Shown here one piece after another: positions 26,174 through 35,862 of a stretch of 64,000 nucleotides of DNA (its first letter is position 1; the number at the start of each line of letters is the position of its first letter). The position numbers and the translations under genes were made by a program. The notes beneath the pieces are model-generated. The model made no database searches, was not told the origin of the DNA, and worked only from the letters and a program-made list of their open reading frames with translations. This DNA is from JAWXBR01 sp046595995 (GTDB lineage: Bacteria > Bacteroidota > Ignavibacteria > Kapaibacteriales > Kapaibacteriaceae), in NCBI GenBank assembly GCA_046595995.1, contig JBKJNB010000072.1:27104-91103 (forward strand), given 5' to 3'.

Positions 26174-27424
26174 TTAGACCAAGAGCAAATAACTGGAGAG
26201 CGCGATCGCCCCCGCACCGAACAAACGACGAACGGGCAGTGGCCACGACTTTCGCTGTGCGTAATCAATAGCCCAAGCAATAAATAGCGTCGATGCCATA
26301 ATCGCCACCATCAAGAGCAACCCATCAGCAAGCCCGTACTGCCGAAAGTGCGTGCGTCCGATGCCATCGAACCATGGCGTGCCGAATAGTATCACGAGAT
26401 GAATAACGTAGATGTACAGCGATTTCGCGCTAAACAGCGAAAACCATGAGCGCAGACGCCAGGTGCCGTTGAGAGCCCATGCGCAACCACTAAAAATTAT
26501 AAGCACAAGTCCGACACGGCGCAGAACAAGTGCAATGCTGCCAGCGTGTTCGAGTTCGGTAAAAGGTACGCCCATCTTCCATGCTACTGCGTGCGCTAAC
26601 AGTGCGAAACCAGCGATTACCCCACCGACTCGCCATCCATACTTCTGTAGTTGTGCAGTTCTTCCTTCGGCCGGAACAGCATGCAAATACGTACCTATGG
26701 CGACGCCGAAGAAGAGATAAGACGCATACGGGAAGAACGGGAAAAGTGACCCCGTGCTGGCATTTAGGTATGGCACTAACCAAACAGGAAACACAGCAGA
26801 AGAAACGTGCTGACTATACATGATTGGCGTGAGTGCAAGAATCGTCAGCGCTGTTACGAGAGCTCTAAACCCCATCGATGCAACACTGCGAGTAGAACTC
26901 ATCACGGCTGCAAACAGAAGAATAGTTGCACCCGTTAGTTGAAGAATATTCACTGCAAGTGCTGTTTGCCACGATGACTGTGGCACGTATGGTAAATCCC
27001 ACAAACGATTTGCGGGGAATACCATTAAGTAACCAATTCCAATAAGTGTTAAGGCCCATCGAATGCGTCGAGCTAACACATCCGGACGAATTCTTCCGGA
27101 CGTATCCCGCTTGTTTGCAAATACATGCACAACGCCGGACACCATTAGAAAGACAGGAGCGGTAACTCCACGGATCATGTGCCAGATGTTCCAGGGGAAA
27201 GAGCTTACGTCGATAACTGAAGGAGAAACGAGAGTATCAAGGATATGACCCTGCATCATCAGGATCATGGCAACAAAACGGGCGAGGTCTAACGCGTACA
27301 GGCGAGTACCGACTTCTACACGCGCTTGTCTAAGCGGCGAGAACTCCGGATGCACACGGCCCGTAACCAACTTCCGTAGAGGTTGGATAAGAGAGCCACG
27401 GAATAGAACGCTTCTGTCTGCCAT
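26174..27424 (-). CDS. Multi-pass membrane acyltransferase (DUF1624/HGSNAT or acyltransferase-3 like)
   Basis: 416 aa with about ten membrane segments. The start of the membrane domain, RLYALDLARFVAMILMMQGH, fits the R-x-x-x-LD-x-x-R-F/G-x-x-x-xxM-x-x-H pattern of heparan-alpha-glucosaminide acetyltransferase-like proteins; FPFFPYASYLFFGVAIG and SLYIYVIHLVILFG also fit. It probably acylates an envelope sugar or lipid. The ATG at 27424 is chosen over an open TTG at 27460. Convergent with the TetR gene. Confidence 0.7.
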   Translation of the reverse strand: MADRSVLFRGSLIQPLRKLVTGRVHPEFSPLRQARVEVGTRLYALDLARFVAMILMMQGHILDTLVSPSVIDVSSFPWNIWHMIRGVTAPVFLMVSGVVHVFANKRDTSGRIRPDVLARRIRWALTLIGIGYLMVFPANRLWDLPYVPQSSWQTALAVNILQLTGATILLFAAVMSSTRSVASMGFRALVTALTILALTPIMYSQHVSSAVFPVWLVPYLNASTGSLFPFFPYASYLFFGVAIGTYLHAVPAEGRTAQLQKYGWRVGGVIAGFALLAHAVAWKMGVPFTELEHAGSIALVLRRVGLVLIIFSGCAWALNGTWRLRSWFSLFSAKSLYIYVIHLVILFGTPWFDGIGRTHFRQYGLADGLLLMVAIMASTLFIAWAIDYAQRKSWPLPVRRLFGAGAIALSSYLLLV

Positions 27425-27513
27425 TACGCGCAAACTCAGGGTGCGAAGCGAACTCTTCAAGTGAATTGTTGTTCATCGGTATGTCATTCTCCAACATCGG
27501 CATGTCGAGCCTA

Positions 27514-28122
27514 CTAGTACGTCAGCAGGTCGACCTTAATCCGTACACCCACCATACCTGTAGTTAGACCCGTGTGACTAAGCACGTGAAGGCCGATTTC
27601 TGGTCCTACGGTAAGCACGTCGGTCAGGTGCGCATCGAACCCGAGCCATGTCGAGGCTCCGTACGTGTAATCAGAGCTCGAGAATTTTCCCGTTCGATTA
27701 ACCATCGTGTGGGAAGTGAGGAAGTAGACCCCTAACCCCACTCCAAACTCAAAATTACCAGGATGCATGGCAACAACGACCTGAACAGGAATGCCAGTTA
27801 GGTCGAGCGTAACATCTTGACGAACGCCGTTAAAATCGCTGACTGATAAGTTCTCGCGAGAAAACGTAACAAAGCCTGAATAGACTCCGACACTTAACAA
27901 ATGGTCTGGGTGCCACATTAAGCGGCCACCGAACGTGGTTCCTAGGAACACGTTCCCGGCACTGGCCAGCGTCGGTCTATCAGCATAACGTGTGGCTTGC
28001 ACGGAGCCGACGATCGTGGCTTCGACACGATAGAAACTGCGCATGGTGCTGTCCCTGCGCATGATAGAAGCTGTGTCCGGCGGTGGACACATAAGCAACA
28101 AGGCCGTAAGTAGTGCTTCCAT
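27514..28122 (-). CDS. Outer-membrane beta-barrel-like protein
   Basis: 202 aa, beginning with a weak signal (MEALLTALLLMCPPPDTA). Alternating strands such as LLSVGVYSGFVTFSR, FEFGVGLGVYFLTS, STWLGFDAHLTDVLTVGPE and MVGVRIKVDLLTY look like an eight-strand porin-like barrel. Unrecognised family. TGATG overlap with the GDPD gene; last gene of the eleven-gene operon. Confidence 0.65.
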   Translation of the reverse strand: MEALLTALLLMCPPPDTASIMRRDSTMRSFYRVEATIVGSVQATRYADRPTLASAGNVFLGTTFGGRLMWHPDHLLSVGVYSGFVTFSRENLSVSDFNGVRQDVTLDLTGIPVQVVVAMHPGNFEFGVGLGVYFLTSHTMVNRTGKFSSSDYTYGASTWLGFDAHLTDVLTVGPEIGLHVLSHTGLTTGMVGVRIKVDLLTY

Positions 28123-29372
28123 CAAATAGTCCGTGTGCGAAAGAGGGCTGCCAGCAACGTCGGGTAATTCGTAAGGATGCCATCGAAGTCGCCATTACGC
28201 AGAAAGTCAAGCATAAATGTAGGTTCATCGAGTGTCCACACATATACCTCCCGACCTTCCTTCTGCATCTCATTAACGAGATCCTTCTGAAGTCCGGCGG
28301 TAAACCGAGGAGCCCACACCTGAGCATCGAGCTCTCGCACAATGGCGGGTTCGAGTTCACACAATATTGGCGTGGTACCCTTTAGGGGGCTGCGTCTGTA
28401 AGCATTCAAAACGTCGTCATCGGGAATACCGAAGACGATTCGCACGTTGCGTCCCCTGAACCGGGCATACTCTATTGCCCGCTTTTGTATGCCTATGATT
28501 GAGTCCGTTAAATGAGGTGCTTTAACATCCAACCACACGAACGTCATCTCTGTGCGGTCGATTACTGCAGTAAGTGCTTCTTCGAGTGTTGGTATGCGCT
28601 CACCAAAGATGAGGCGGGCAAGGGTTTGAAGATTTTTGTACGTGTAGTTGCTAACGTCACCAATGAGGTACGGACTCCGCACGGTACGCGTAGTAAACGT
28701 CGGATCGTGAAACACAATGGGCACGTTGTCTTTGGTACTTTGGATGTCTATCTCAATCCCCGTCGCGCCGAGTACAGGGGCTAGCATCATAAGTTCTACT
28801 GTATTCTCTGAAGCACCGAGACGCTCGGAATTACGACCGCCCCCACGGTGTGCTATAATCTGGAAACCGCGCAATCGCTCAAACTCTTTCTCGATCTTGC
28901 GTAGCACAAGAGGTTCCGGACGGTTCGACTCGGGCACGTCGATATCACCGCGAAGAATAAGCCCCTTCCCACTTCCCTTCCCGGATGCCACGTCTGAGCC
29001 GCCCTCACCCGGACTTATCGTGAGGCGTGCGCCACCGGTTTCAGGTCCTTGTACGCCTCGCCAGTATCCAAGCAATAAGACGCTGTCATCACGAAGTCCA
29101 CCACGCAATGCGAAGTAAACAACGCCCTTCACAGTAAAAATGGTTACTAATGAACCGCGACTCTGCACGGCAACCGTGTCGCCGAAGCGGCGCGAGGGTG
29201 AATCGACGACATATACGCCTGCAATGATCGAGCGACGTGAAGTGTCGATTGGTGTCGTAATAGACAGCAGGCTGTCGGTATTAACTTTCGGAGTTACAAC
29301 AGGTTCGAGCTCTGCCACGCAAGAGCAAACAACAATAGCTACGACGGCAAAGATTAGGCCTACAATCTTCAT
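28122..29372 (-). CDS. Glycerophosphodiester phosphodiesterase lipoprotein
   Basis: GDPD TIM-barrel hydrolysing glycerophosphodiesters. Signal peptide MKIVGLIFAVVAIVVCSC, lipobox VCSC. An N-terminal beta domain of about 130 residues precedes the catalytic domain: FQIIAHRGGGRNS, ENTVELMMLAPVLG, GIEIDIQSTKDNVPIVFHDP (metal-binding Glu/Asp and His), TLEEALTAV, VYVWTLDEP and GDFDGILTNYPTLL. The serine/glycine-rich SGKGSGKG linker lies between them. ATGA and TGATG overlaps with both neighbours. Confidence 0.9.
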   Translation of the reverse strand: MKIVGLIFAVVAIVVCSCVAELEPVVTPKVNTDSLLSITTPIDTSRRSIIAGVYVVDSPSRRFGDTVAVQSRGSLVTIFTVKGVVYFALRGGLRDDSVLLLGYWRGVQGPETGGARLTISPGEGGSDVASGKGSGKGLILRGDIDVPESNRPEPLVLRKIEKEFERLRGFQIIAHRGGGRNSERLGASENTVELMMLAPVLGATGIEIDIQSTKDNVPIVFHDPTFTTRTVRSPYLIGDVSNYTYKNLQTLARLIFGERIPTLEEALTAVIDRTEMTFVWLDVKAPHLTDSIIGIQKRAIEYARFRGRNVRIVFGIPDDDVLNAYRRSPLKGTTPILCELEPAIVRELDAQVWAPRFTAGLQKDLVNEMQKEGREVYVWTLDEPTFMLDFLRNGDFDGILTNYPTLLAALFRTRTI

Positions 29373-30100
29373 AACACGAACCCCATAAAGAACTCAGTCG
29401 ACAGCAATCTGTCTTGAAACGTGTTATATATGAACCAGGCTTGGTATGGATTTGACGAGAGGCTGAACGTTGCGCCGAACAGAACCTGCGTGTTCCTCCA
29501 GAACGGTTGTTCTACTGCAATCGTGAGGCTGGAACCAGTGTATACATCGTTCTGCGTTACAATGGTCTGAGTTGCGATACGCTTTGTAAGTGACGTCATA
29601 AGCTCGGCTTCTACACGAACGGTAAGCACGACGTCATTGAATTTGCCGGTTCCCGTGATCATTGGATAGTTCATCCAGCGGTGTTGCGATGTGTTAAAGC
29701 CATCGACGAACGTAAGATTCCCGTACACGTAGGCGGCGGACCAGCCCACGCCAAATGAAAAATTTTCAATCATATGCGACCACGATAGTCCGGCTTGGAC
29801 GAATGACGTTACGATGTTCGACGCGGCACGTCCGTATGCCATCACATTCAAAGGTAATCCCAACCTACTTCGCAGTTCGACCGCCGGAGCAGGAACTGGA
29901 TATTCCGTAAGTGGTTGCGGAAGTAGCGTGATAGATCCGCCGATAGAATTTCGAAAATCCCACATCGGAACGGGACGTGTAGCGAACACATAGCGTACTG
30001 CATGATAGTTTTCGTCCTTTGCACCCATGTCTGGTTCTTGGGCGCGAATGGCGAAAGGAACGGCTACAATGAAGAATGCAAGCACGAAACAACTTCTCAC
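29369..30100 (-). CDS. Outer-membrane or periplasmic beta-barrel-like protein
   Basis: 243 aa. Signal MRSCFVLAFFIVAVPFAIRA-Q. The mature protein alternates polar and aromatic residues in strands (SFGVGWSAAYVYGNLTF, DVVLTVRVEAELMTSL, LLSTEFFMGFVL) and ends in a hydrophobic residue, as barrels do. No family recognised. GTG start with AAAGGAG 5 bases upstream, located inside the end of the upstream gene. Confidence 0.65.
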   Translation of the reverse strand: MRSCFVLAFFIVAVPFAIRAQEPDMGAKDENYHAVRYVFATRPVPMWDFRNSIGGSITLLPQPLTEYPVPAPAVELRSRLGLPLNVMAYGRAASNIVTSFVQAGLSWSHMIENFSFGVGWSAAYVYGNLTFVDGFNTSQHRWMNYPMITGTGKFNDVVLTVRVEAELMTSLTKRIATQTIVTQNDVYTGSSLTIAVEQPFWRNTQVLFGATFSLSSNPYQAWFIYNTFQDRLLSTEFFMGFVL

Positions 30101-30102
30101 TG

Positions 30103-31116
30103 TTACTCCTTTACCGTAATTGCGGTACGCTTTGGTGCGACATCAATGTACGTTGCGTCTTCGTCAGCACCCATCGACATAATCGGCCTCATGATTATCG
30201 TAACAATACTTTGTTTGCGTTGCATAACAACATAGTGCAGGGCGCGAAGTTCAGGTCCGCGATATTCATCAACGTGTTCGGCCCCGGGTCCTTCTGGTGT
30301 TGCCCGTCTTGGCCGCACAAGCTGCCGAGGACCACCACCACCACCCGAAACAACGAATTGCTTACCACCCACCAAGAAGCGCTCGTACGTATGTGCGTGG
30401 CCACTGAACCAGAATGTAGACTTGGGAGACTTCAAGAATGCAGGTACGAAGTGTTTTTTGAGTGTAACGTCGCCCGAGACGACGACAGAGTTTGTGTACA
30501 CAGGATGGTGTCCACAGACCACGATTGCCACTACTGCGCTATCGGCGTCGAGATCCTTCATGGTTTTCACATACCAATTGCGTTGCTGCCTAAGTTCCTT
30601 CTCCGTTAGCTCCTCGATGTTCGTGTTAAGCATCACGAATGCTATAGAGTCTAGAACATTGACATACCAAGAACTAGTATCGAGTGCAGAAAACCTTGAC
30701 TTCAATTCCGCAAACGAGGCGGAGTTGCTTCCGTAATACTCATGGTTTCCGAGCACGGGCAGAACTGGGATGCCGAGATCGTGAATGGGCTTGGTTACTG
30801 CATCAAAGTACTGCCAGTCTTCTACAGAAGACCCCCAGAAGACCATGTCCCCCAGAAGAATTGCTGCATGCGGACGTTCTTCTCGCATCTGCGAAACAAG
30901 CTCAACGCGTCCGACGTGGTTCGACTCCCGCCACGTCTCTACCAGGCCCGTACGTTGCAAGTCGCCCACGAGTACGATGCGCATGTTGGTTGCGCCCGGA
31001 CCTCCGTCAATGCAGTAAGGCGAGGGACACTGATATAGGGTGCTGGTACACGACGCCGCAAAGACCACCACAAGGGCGGACCAGAGAACGCGGCACAAGG
31101 CAACTGTTAATCGCAC
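30103..31116 (-). CDS. Metallophosphoesterase lipoprotein (purple acid phosphatase-like)
   Basis: 337 aa. GTG 31116 has GAGG 7 bases upstream and gives VRLTVALCRVLWSALVVVFAASC, lipobox AASC; a longer start at 31170 would place extra residues before the signal. Metal-site motifs: VLVGDLQRTG, LLGDMVFWG, VLGNHEYYGS, VVCGHHPVYTN and WFSGHAHTYERF. The last resembles the HAHxYER of purple acid phosphatases. Substrate unknown. Overlaps ccmB by 10 bases and precedes an outer-membrane gene by two. Confidence 0.85.
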   Translation of the reverse strand: MRLTVALCRVLWSALVVVFAASCTSTLYQCPSPYCIDGGPGATNMRIVLVGDLQRTGLVETWRESNHVGRVELVSQMREERPHAAILLGDMVFWGSSVEDWQYFDAVTKPIHDLGIPVLPVLGNHEYYGSNSASFAELKSRFSALDTSSWYVNVLDSIAFVMLNTNIEELTEKELRQQRNWYVKTMKDLDADSAVVAIVVCGHHPVYTNSVVVSGDVTLKKHFVPAFLKSPKSTFWFSGHAHTYERFLVGGKQFVVSGGGGGPRQLVRPRRATPEGPGAEHVDEYRGPELRALHYVVMQRKQSIVTIIMRPIMSMGADEDATYIDVAPKRTAITVKE

Positions 31117-31784
31117 CAAAGGACCTCGAATACAAGGTATGAGACCACGACAAGAACACCCGTATAACACGTCATCAGAAGTAAATCGGGCATGGCTTCG
31201 ACTAAAGATAGACCGGCAAGAGCATAAATCATTGCGTTAACCCCGGGTAACAGCAGAGGAACCAGAATGGGAAACGCAAGCACCGGAAGAAGCGCGTTTC
31301 GAGAACCGGCTTTCGCTACAATCGCAGAGATTATTGTGAGAGCGGCCGCCATACCGATGCTACCTACGCTAACAACCAAGACAAGCAACGTGGGGTTCCC
31401 CACATCGACTGTCGTTGAGAGGAACAGCATAAACAGCATTGATGCCACGAGGTTCGAAATCACAGCCTGAACGATGTTGCCGAGCAGTTTGCCGACATAA
31501 ATGCTTGTTGCCGTTGCGCTCATCCTGAGCAGCAGGGCCGTTCCGCGCTCCTCTTCGCTTATAAAGCCCCTTCCCAGCCCCGTCATCGCAGTCGTGAACA
31601 TTACAATCCATAACACTGCTGCTGCAAGCGGACGTGGCATCGGTTCATCAGCCGCCGCAAAAACAACGAGTGTGACCGTTGTAACGACGAAGAGCAAGAG
31701 GGCCGACATGCCGTACCGAGTTCGCATGTCGCTTCGAAGGTCTTTTACGGCTACAGCCAATATTGGTGTGGTTAGCTGTTGCAT
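31107..31784 (-). CDS. ccmB: CcmB-like heme exporter membrane subunit
   Basis: 225 aa, six membrane segments. N-terminal LAVAVKDLRSDMRTRYG, GLGRGFISEEERGTALLLRM and YVGKLLGNIVQAVISNL match CcmB, the channel partner of CcmA in cytochrome c maturation. No ccmA, ccmC or ccmE gene lies in the window, so the ATPase partner would be elsewhere. It sits 7 bases after the DUF58 stop inside an unrelated-looking operon. Confidence 0.82.
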   Translation of the reverse strand: MQQLTTPILAVAVKDLRSDMRTRYGMSALLLFVVTTVTLVVFAAADEPMPRPLAAAVLWIVMFTTAMTGLGRGFISEEERGTALLLRMSATATSIYVGKLLGNIVQAVISNLVASMLFMLFLSTTVDVGNPTLLVLVVSVGSIGMAAALTIISAIVAKAGSRNALLPVLAFPILVPLLLPGVNAMIYALAGLSLVEAMPDLLLMTCYTGVLVVVSYLVFEVLWCD

Positions 31785-31791
31785 ACGGCAA

Positions 31792-33123
31792 TCAAATTAC
31801 ACCACGAGCCTTCAACTCCAAATACAGGTTTACCGTAGCGAGGCTCAGGTCGTTGGGTGGGGTGAGCACCGCATAGATGCCGTGACGTCGAAGCTCGGCG
31901 ACGATTTCTCTCTTTTGCATTGCGAATGTGGCGGCAATGGTGCGGAGGTATACACCCTCGAGACGTTTGGGTTCGTCGTTGATCATGGTCTTGAGTTCTG
32001 TGTTCTCGAAGACGACAACAACGACAACATGCTGATGTGCAAGTAGACGAAGGATTCGTAACCTTCGACGCATGCCGTTCAACGACTCCATATTGGTGTA
32101 AATCATAAGGAGGCTGCGCTGTCGAACAGTTCTTCGAACCATAGAATAGAGGTGCTCGTCGTCAGATTCAGCATAGCCCGTCTGCACGCCATACAACGCT
32201 TCATTCAACAAGGCTCGTTGCCCCGTACGTACATCTGCTGGTACGATAATGCCAGGTTTCATTCCATATGTGATGAGTCCAGCGCGGTCATGCTTCTTTA
32301 ATACCACATTCGAAAAAGCAAGCGCGGCGTTGACGGAATGGTCGAGAAGAGTGAGGCCTTCGAAGGGCATCTTCATCACACGTCCTAAATCCAGGACGCT
32401 ATAGATATCCTGCGACCGTTCGTCCTGAAACAGGTTTACCATTGGCGTTGCAGTGCGCGCCGTTGCTTTCCAGTTCATTGTTCGCACATCGTCACCAGCT
32501 ACATACTGCTTTATCTTTTCAAACTCTGTGGTATGCCCTAGTCGACGCAGCTTTCGCACGCCATATCGGAAGGATTGCTGCGAAAACGCAAGCAACTCTG
32601 TGCGGCGCATGTTTATCACTGAGGGATACACGCTGACGTTTGCCCCCCTCTCGAATACAACACGGCGCTCGAGTAGTGCCAACCGCGTGTGCACGTACAC
32701 GTTCAAAGCGCCGAATGCATACACACCGCGGCGCGTAGGTCGTACTGCGTAACTCACTACACTTGGAATGCCCGGACGCAGTGTGGCTGAGAATTCAATG
32801 TCTCGCATCTGGAACTGGATGGGCAACTCATCGATGATTGTCACCGCCCACGTCGCCGCACTATGGTTGTCGAGGTGAATGTGTACATCATTCTCATCGC
32901 CGTTTGAGAAGTGCGACGGCATTTCTCGTCGAGCCTCGATGTGCATTGCCCTGCTCAGCAGCATGAAGGCGTCTGCAACAACAAGCGCGACCAATGTGAG
33001 GATGCCTAGCTGAGCGAAGTAGACGAATACGTCAATCCAGATGCCCAGCAATGCACACACCGCCAGGCCAATCATCGTAATGATTAGCGATCGCCGAATA
33101 TGCAAAGAGAGCAAGCGCTTCAT
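31792..33123 (-). CDS. DUF58 domain protein (MoxR-associated, VWA-like)
   Basis: 443 aa. Two membrane segments at about 10-60, then a beta region and the DUF58 signature FEKIKQYVAGDDVRTMNWKA, ARTATPMVNLFQDERSQDIY, with DLGRVM and an AALAFSNVVLKKHDRAGLITY helix in the VWA-like core. DUF58 proteins work with MoxR AAA+ ATPases as presumed chaperones for envelope complexes. ATGA overlap with moxR. Confidence 0.92.
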   Translation of the reverse strand: MKRLLSLHIRRSLIITMIGLAVCALLGIWIDVFVYFAQLGILTLVALVVADAFMLLSRAMHIEARREMPSHFSNGDENDVHIHLDNHSAATWAVTIIDELPIQFQMRDIEFSATLRPGIPSVVSYAVRPTRRGVYAFGALNVYVHTRLALLERRVVFERGANVSVYPSVINMRRTELLAFSQQSFRYGVRKLRRLGHTTEFEKIKQYVAGDDVRTMNWKATARTATPMVNLFQDERSQDIYSVLDLGRVMKMPFEGLTLLDHSVNAALAFSNVVLKKHDRAGLITYGMKPGIIVPADVRTGQRALLNEALYGVQTGYAESDDEHLYSMVRRTVRQRSLLMIYTNMESLNGMRRRLRILRLLAHQHVVVVVVFENTELKTMINDEPKRLEGVYLRTIAATFAMQKREIVAELRRHGIYAVLTPPNDLSLATVNLYLELKARGVI

Positions 33124-34082
33124 CGGGGTACGTCTATGCTTCGCAGAATATCTTTAATCATATCATCGGGCGTTAGCCCTTCTAGCTCCTTCTCTGGCAC
33201 AAGCTGAATGCGGTGGCGTAGTACCGGATAGGCCACGTGCTGAATGTCGTCGGGTATTACGTAGTCGCGGCCCTGCAACACCGCAATCGCCTTAGCGCCC
33301 TGCAGAATACCAATAGAGGCGCGTGGCGATGCAGCGAGATAGATCATTGCATTGGTACGTGTTGCATGTACGATGCGAGCGATGTAAGCCAGCAGATTTT
33401 CTTCTACGACAACTTCATGAACAAGTGCTCGGTAGGCATTGATCTGATCTGCTGTAAGCACAGGTTTTATTGAATCGAGCGGCGTCGTACCACGACGTGT
33501 GTGATGACGTCGCAGAATTTCTTCTTCGTCCGCAAGCGTGGGATAATCAACGCGCACCTTGAACAGAAATCTGTCTAGTTGCGCCTCGGGCAATCTGTAC
33601 GTGCCCTCCTGCTCTATCGGATTTTGTGTTGCAAGCACCATAAAGGGGCTTGGGAGAGGGTGCCGCACGCCGTCCATGCTAACCTGACGTTCCTCCATCA
33701 CTTCGAACAGCGCTGCCTGAGTCTTCGCAGGTGCGCGATTTATTTCGTCGGTGAGTACGATGTGTGCAAACACCGGACCCTTGCGATAGGTAAAGTCAAG
33801 CGACCTCGCATCAAAGACCGACGTACCAAGAATGTCTGCCGGCATTAGATCGGGGGTGAACTGAATGCGGGCAAAAGAACAATCGAGCAGCCGTGCTATA
33901 AGGCGCGCAGCAAGCGTCTTCGCTACACCAGGTACACCTTCGAGCAGTACGTGCCCTTCGGCGAAGAGCGCCGCAAGAAGGAGTTCCACCATGTCGTTCT
34001 GGCCGACAATAACCGTTGCAATCTGCTCTCGCACAGCGGTTATAGACGCTTGTAGGTTCTGCATGTCTGGACGTGTGTTCAT
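33120..34082 (-). CDS. moxR: MoxR-family AAA+ ATPase
   Basis: 320 aa. Walker A GVPGVAKT at 49-56, LDCSFARIQFTPDLMPADIL, Walker B IVLTDEIN with Asp112/Glu113, sensor 1 VLATQNPIEQEGTYRLPEAQLDRF, and the C-terminal lid ASPRASIGILQGAKA and DVQ-like DDIQHVAYPVLRHRI. Member of the MRP subgroup that assembles or activates client proteins with a VWA partner, here DUF58. ATGA overlap at both ends. Confidence 0.96.
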   Translation of the reverse strand: MNTRPDMQNLQASITAVREQIATVIVGQNDMVELLLAALFAEGHVLLEGVPGVAKTLAARLIARLLDCSFARIQFTPDLMPADILGTSVFDARSLDFTYRKGPVFAHIVLTDEINRAPAKTQAALFEVMEERQVSMDGVRHPLPSPFMVLATQNPIEQEGTYRLPEAQLDRFLFKVRVDYPTLADEEEILRRHHTRRGTTPLDSIKPVLTADQINAYRALVHEVVVEENLLAYIARIVHATRTNAMIYLAASPRASIGILQGAKAIAVLQGRDYVIPDDIQHVAYPVLRHRIQLVPEKELEGLTPDDMIKDILRSIDVPR

Positions 34083-35239
34083 ATTGTGCTCTGCTGCTGA
34101 AACAGCTGTATGTCATTATGAAAAGCGACGATTTCTTCATCACTGAAGTCGAGTCCGCTCTCTGCATGTGAAATGCGCCGAGCGATGTCGTTTATAACAT
34201 TGATATCTGCACCACTTGCGTCACTTATGTTTTGTGCAAGGGTCTGCGCGTCGACGTCGACGCGCAAGCGCAGTCTGTTAACGATGTAATCGCGAAAGAG
34301 TCGCGTGAGTTTGTTAGCCAGGTTTAAGTTGTCGTGCCTACCATAATAGAGGCGTCCGACCGTTGACACAAAATCCAGCGACGTATTTCGCACTGGAGAT
34401 AAAACGGGAATTGGACGTTGTCTTCGTCGGCCTGCCATTACGAGGTAGACAACGCCTGTAGCAATGAGTATCCAGTATGCAAGGCTAAGGCCGGGAATCG
34501 ATCCGATTGCCTGATTCACTGTGATGTCAGCCGAGCGCTTGGGCTTGTAGTATTCATCCCACGTTATGGGCTTGTCAGGCAAAGCCGAAAGAATCGCAAT
34601 TGGAATATCGCGCTTCGATGTATCAAGGAAAACAACATTCGTCAGCAGATCTGGTGTACCGCAGAGGATAATAGTGCCAGAGCCGAATGAACGCTTCATT
34701 AGTACAACCGATGTGTCACAGAGCGCAAGAGGATACCAGATGTTCGAGTCGGTTGCCACAAAAGTGTTTGCGTGGTAGAACGTGCCAAGCTCATATGCAT
34801 GTACTACGGTTTCGGCATTAAAGCGAATGGAGTCTCGCAGTGGCTGGTGTCGCGTTTTGACGCTAAGCAGTTCAGACAGACTGTCGTCAATTGAATACGA
34901 TGCGATGAAGAGTGTGCTTCCGTTGGACGCCATATCTAGAAGCCTGTCGCGTGAAGCGTCGTCCGGTTCGAAATCGTGCGTGATAATCACATACGATTCG
35001 ACTCGCTTCGATTCATCACTCGCAGGCTCTACCCATAAAGCATTCCGAACAATCTTCAATTCTCCGGAGAACGTTCTCTCCAAGTATTGAGCAGGAATCC
35101 AGCCGCCGTGCGGATTCTTGTCTGCGGCTTCGTAGGTGTAGTCCCACGAAATCGGCTTCGGTGTAGACAGTTGCATTGCCACAATAATGGCAATGCCGAT
35201 CGCCATCCACGTGTACGGACTGCGCAGGAAGGTCCTCAT
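34079..35239 (-). CDS. DUF4350 membrane protein
   Basis: 386 aa. Membrane segment at about 9-25 (YTWMAIGIAIIVAMQ), an extracytoplasmic domain containing SYVIITHDFEPDD and NGSTLFIASYSIDDSLSELL typical of DUF4350, a second membrane segment (SLAYWILIATGVVYLVMAG), and a cytoplasmic helical tail with GRLYYGRHDNLNLANKLTRLFRD in shorter pieces. DUF4350 regularly accompanies MoxR/DUF58/DUF4129. No catalytic residues recognised. Confidence 0.82.
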   Translation of the reverse strand: MRTFLRSPYTWMAIGIAIIVAMQLSTPKPISWDYTYEAADKNPHGGWIPAQYLERTFSGELKIVRNALWVEPASDESKRVESYVIITHDFEPDDASRDRLLDMASNGSTLFIASYSIDDSLSELLSVKTRHQPLRDSIRFNAETVVHAYELGTFYHANTFVATDSNIWYPLALCDTSVVLMKRSFGSGTIILCGTPDLLTNVVFLDTSKRDIPIAILSALPDKPITWDEYYKPKRSADITVNQAIGSIPGLSLAYWILIATGVVYLVMAGRRRQRPIPVLSPVRNTSLDFVSTVGRLYYGRHDNLNLANKLTRLFRDYIVNRLRLRVDVDAQTLAQNISDASGADINVINDIARRISHAESGLDFSDEEIVAFHNDIQLFQQQSTI

Positions 35240-35862
35240 GATGCGGTGCGTAGAGTTTGTCGCACAGCATCATAGACAGGACGTGCATTGTTGAACGACG
35301 TCTCATTCACCGGCTCATCGCCGTACCACGTTCGTTCGAAGACACGCACGGCGTCGGCAAACGCAGCGTGCACGGTTGGCTCAGCAACCTCGCGCAGATA
35401 GTCGCGATTGGTTTTATCCTTTTTCCACACAATGCTTCCTGCGCTCTGCAAATCCTGTAGCGATCGCAAATACAAGTATCGAATAGCAGAACGCCATCGT
35501 TGCGCCGCGACCTCTTGGCCGATAATGCGATCCATGTCATTTTCAGCGATGTCTTCAACATCAAGTGCAGAGCCCCTTACTGCAAGATTTTTCTGCCGTA
35601 AAAGACGCTTTCCATTTTTTAGCCAGACGAAGACAATGCCAATTACGAGAAGGCCTAACACGCCCCATAACAAACCGTCGATTGCAGGCGCATTTTTCTC
35701 GGCTGTCTCACCAAGGAGTGACAAGAACCAGCGCACGAAGCGATCCCAAAGTGACTCTGGTCGAAACGTCGAAGCATATGCGAATGCCTTTTCATGCGCC
35801 AGGCTGTCAAGCCAGACGCGCGGAACAGGATCGATGGTTACTATCGTTGTGTCGGCAATCAA
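35236..35862 (-). CDS. DUF4129 membrane protein
   Basis: 208 aa. One membrane segment in the middle (GLLWGVLGLLVIGIVFVWL) and a C-terminal helical domain with RWRSAIRYLYLRSLQDLQSA, KTNRDYLREV and VFERTWYGDE, the DUF4129 signature. In related proteins this domain is fused to transglutaminases; here it stands alone. ATGA overlap with both neighbours. Confidence 0.85.
   Translation of the reverse strand: MIADTTIVTIDPVPRVWLDSLAHEKAFAYASTFRPESLWDRFVRWFLSLLGETAEKNAPAIDGLLWGVLGLLVIGIVFVWLKNGKRLLRQKNLAVRGSALDVEDIAENDMDRIIGQEVAAQRWRSAIRYLYLRSLQDLQSAGSIVWKKDKTNRDYLREVAEPTVHAAFADAVRVFERTWYGDEPVNETSFNNARPVYDAVRQTLRTAS

Noticed and set aside
27425..27513. Short minus-strand frame from an ATG at 27476
   Set aside because: It begins plausibly but runs out of frame with the acyltransferase and stops after about 48 codons without similarity.
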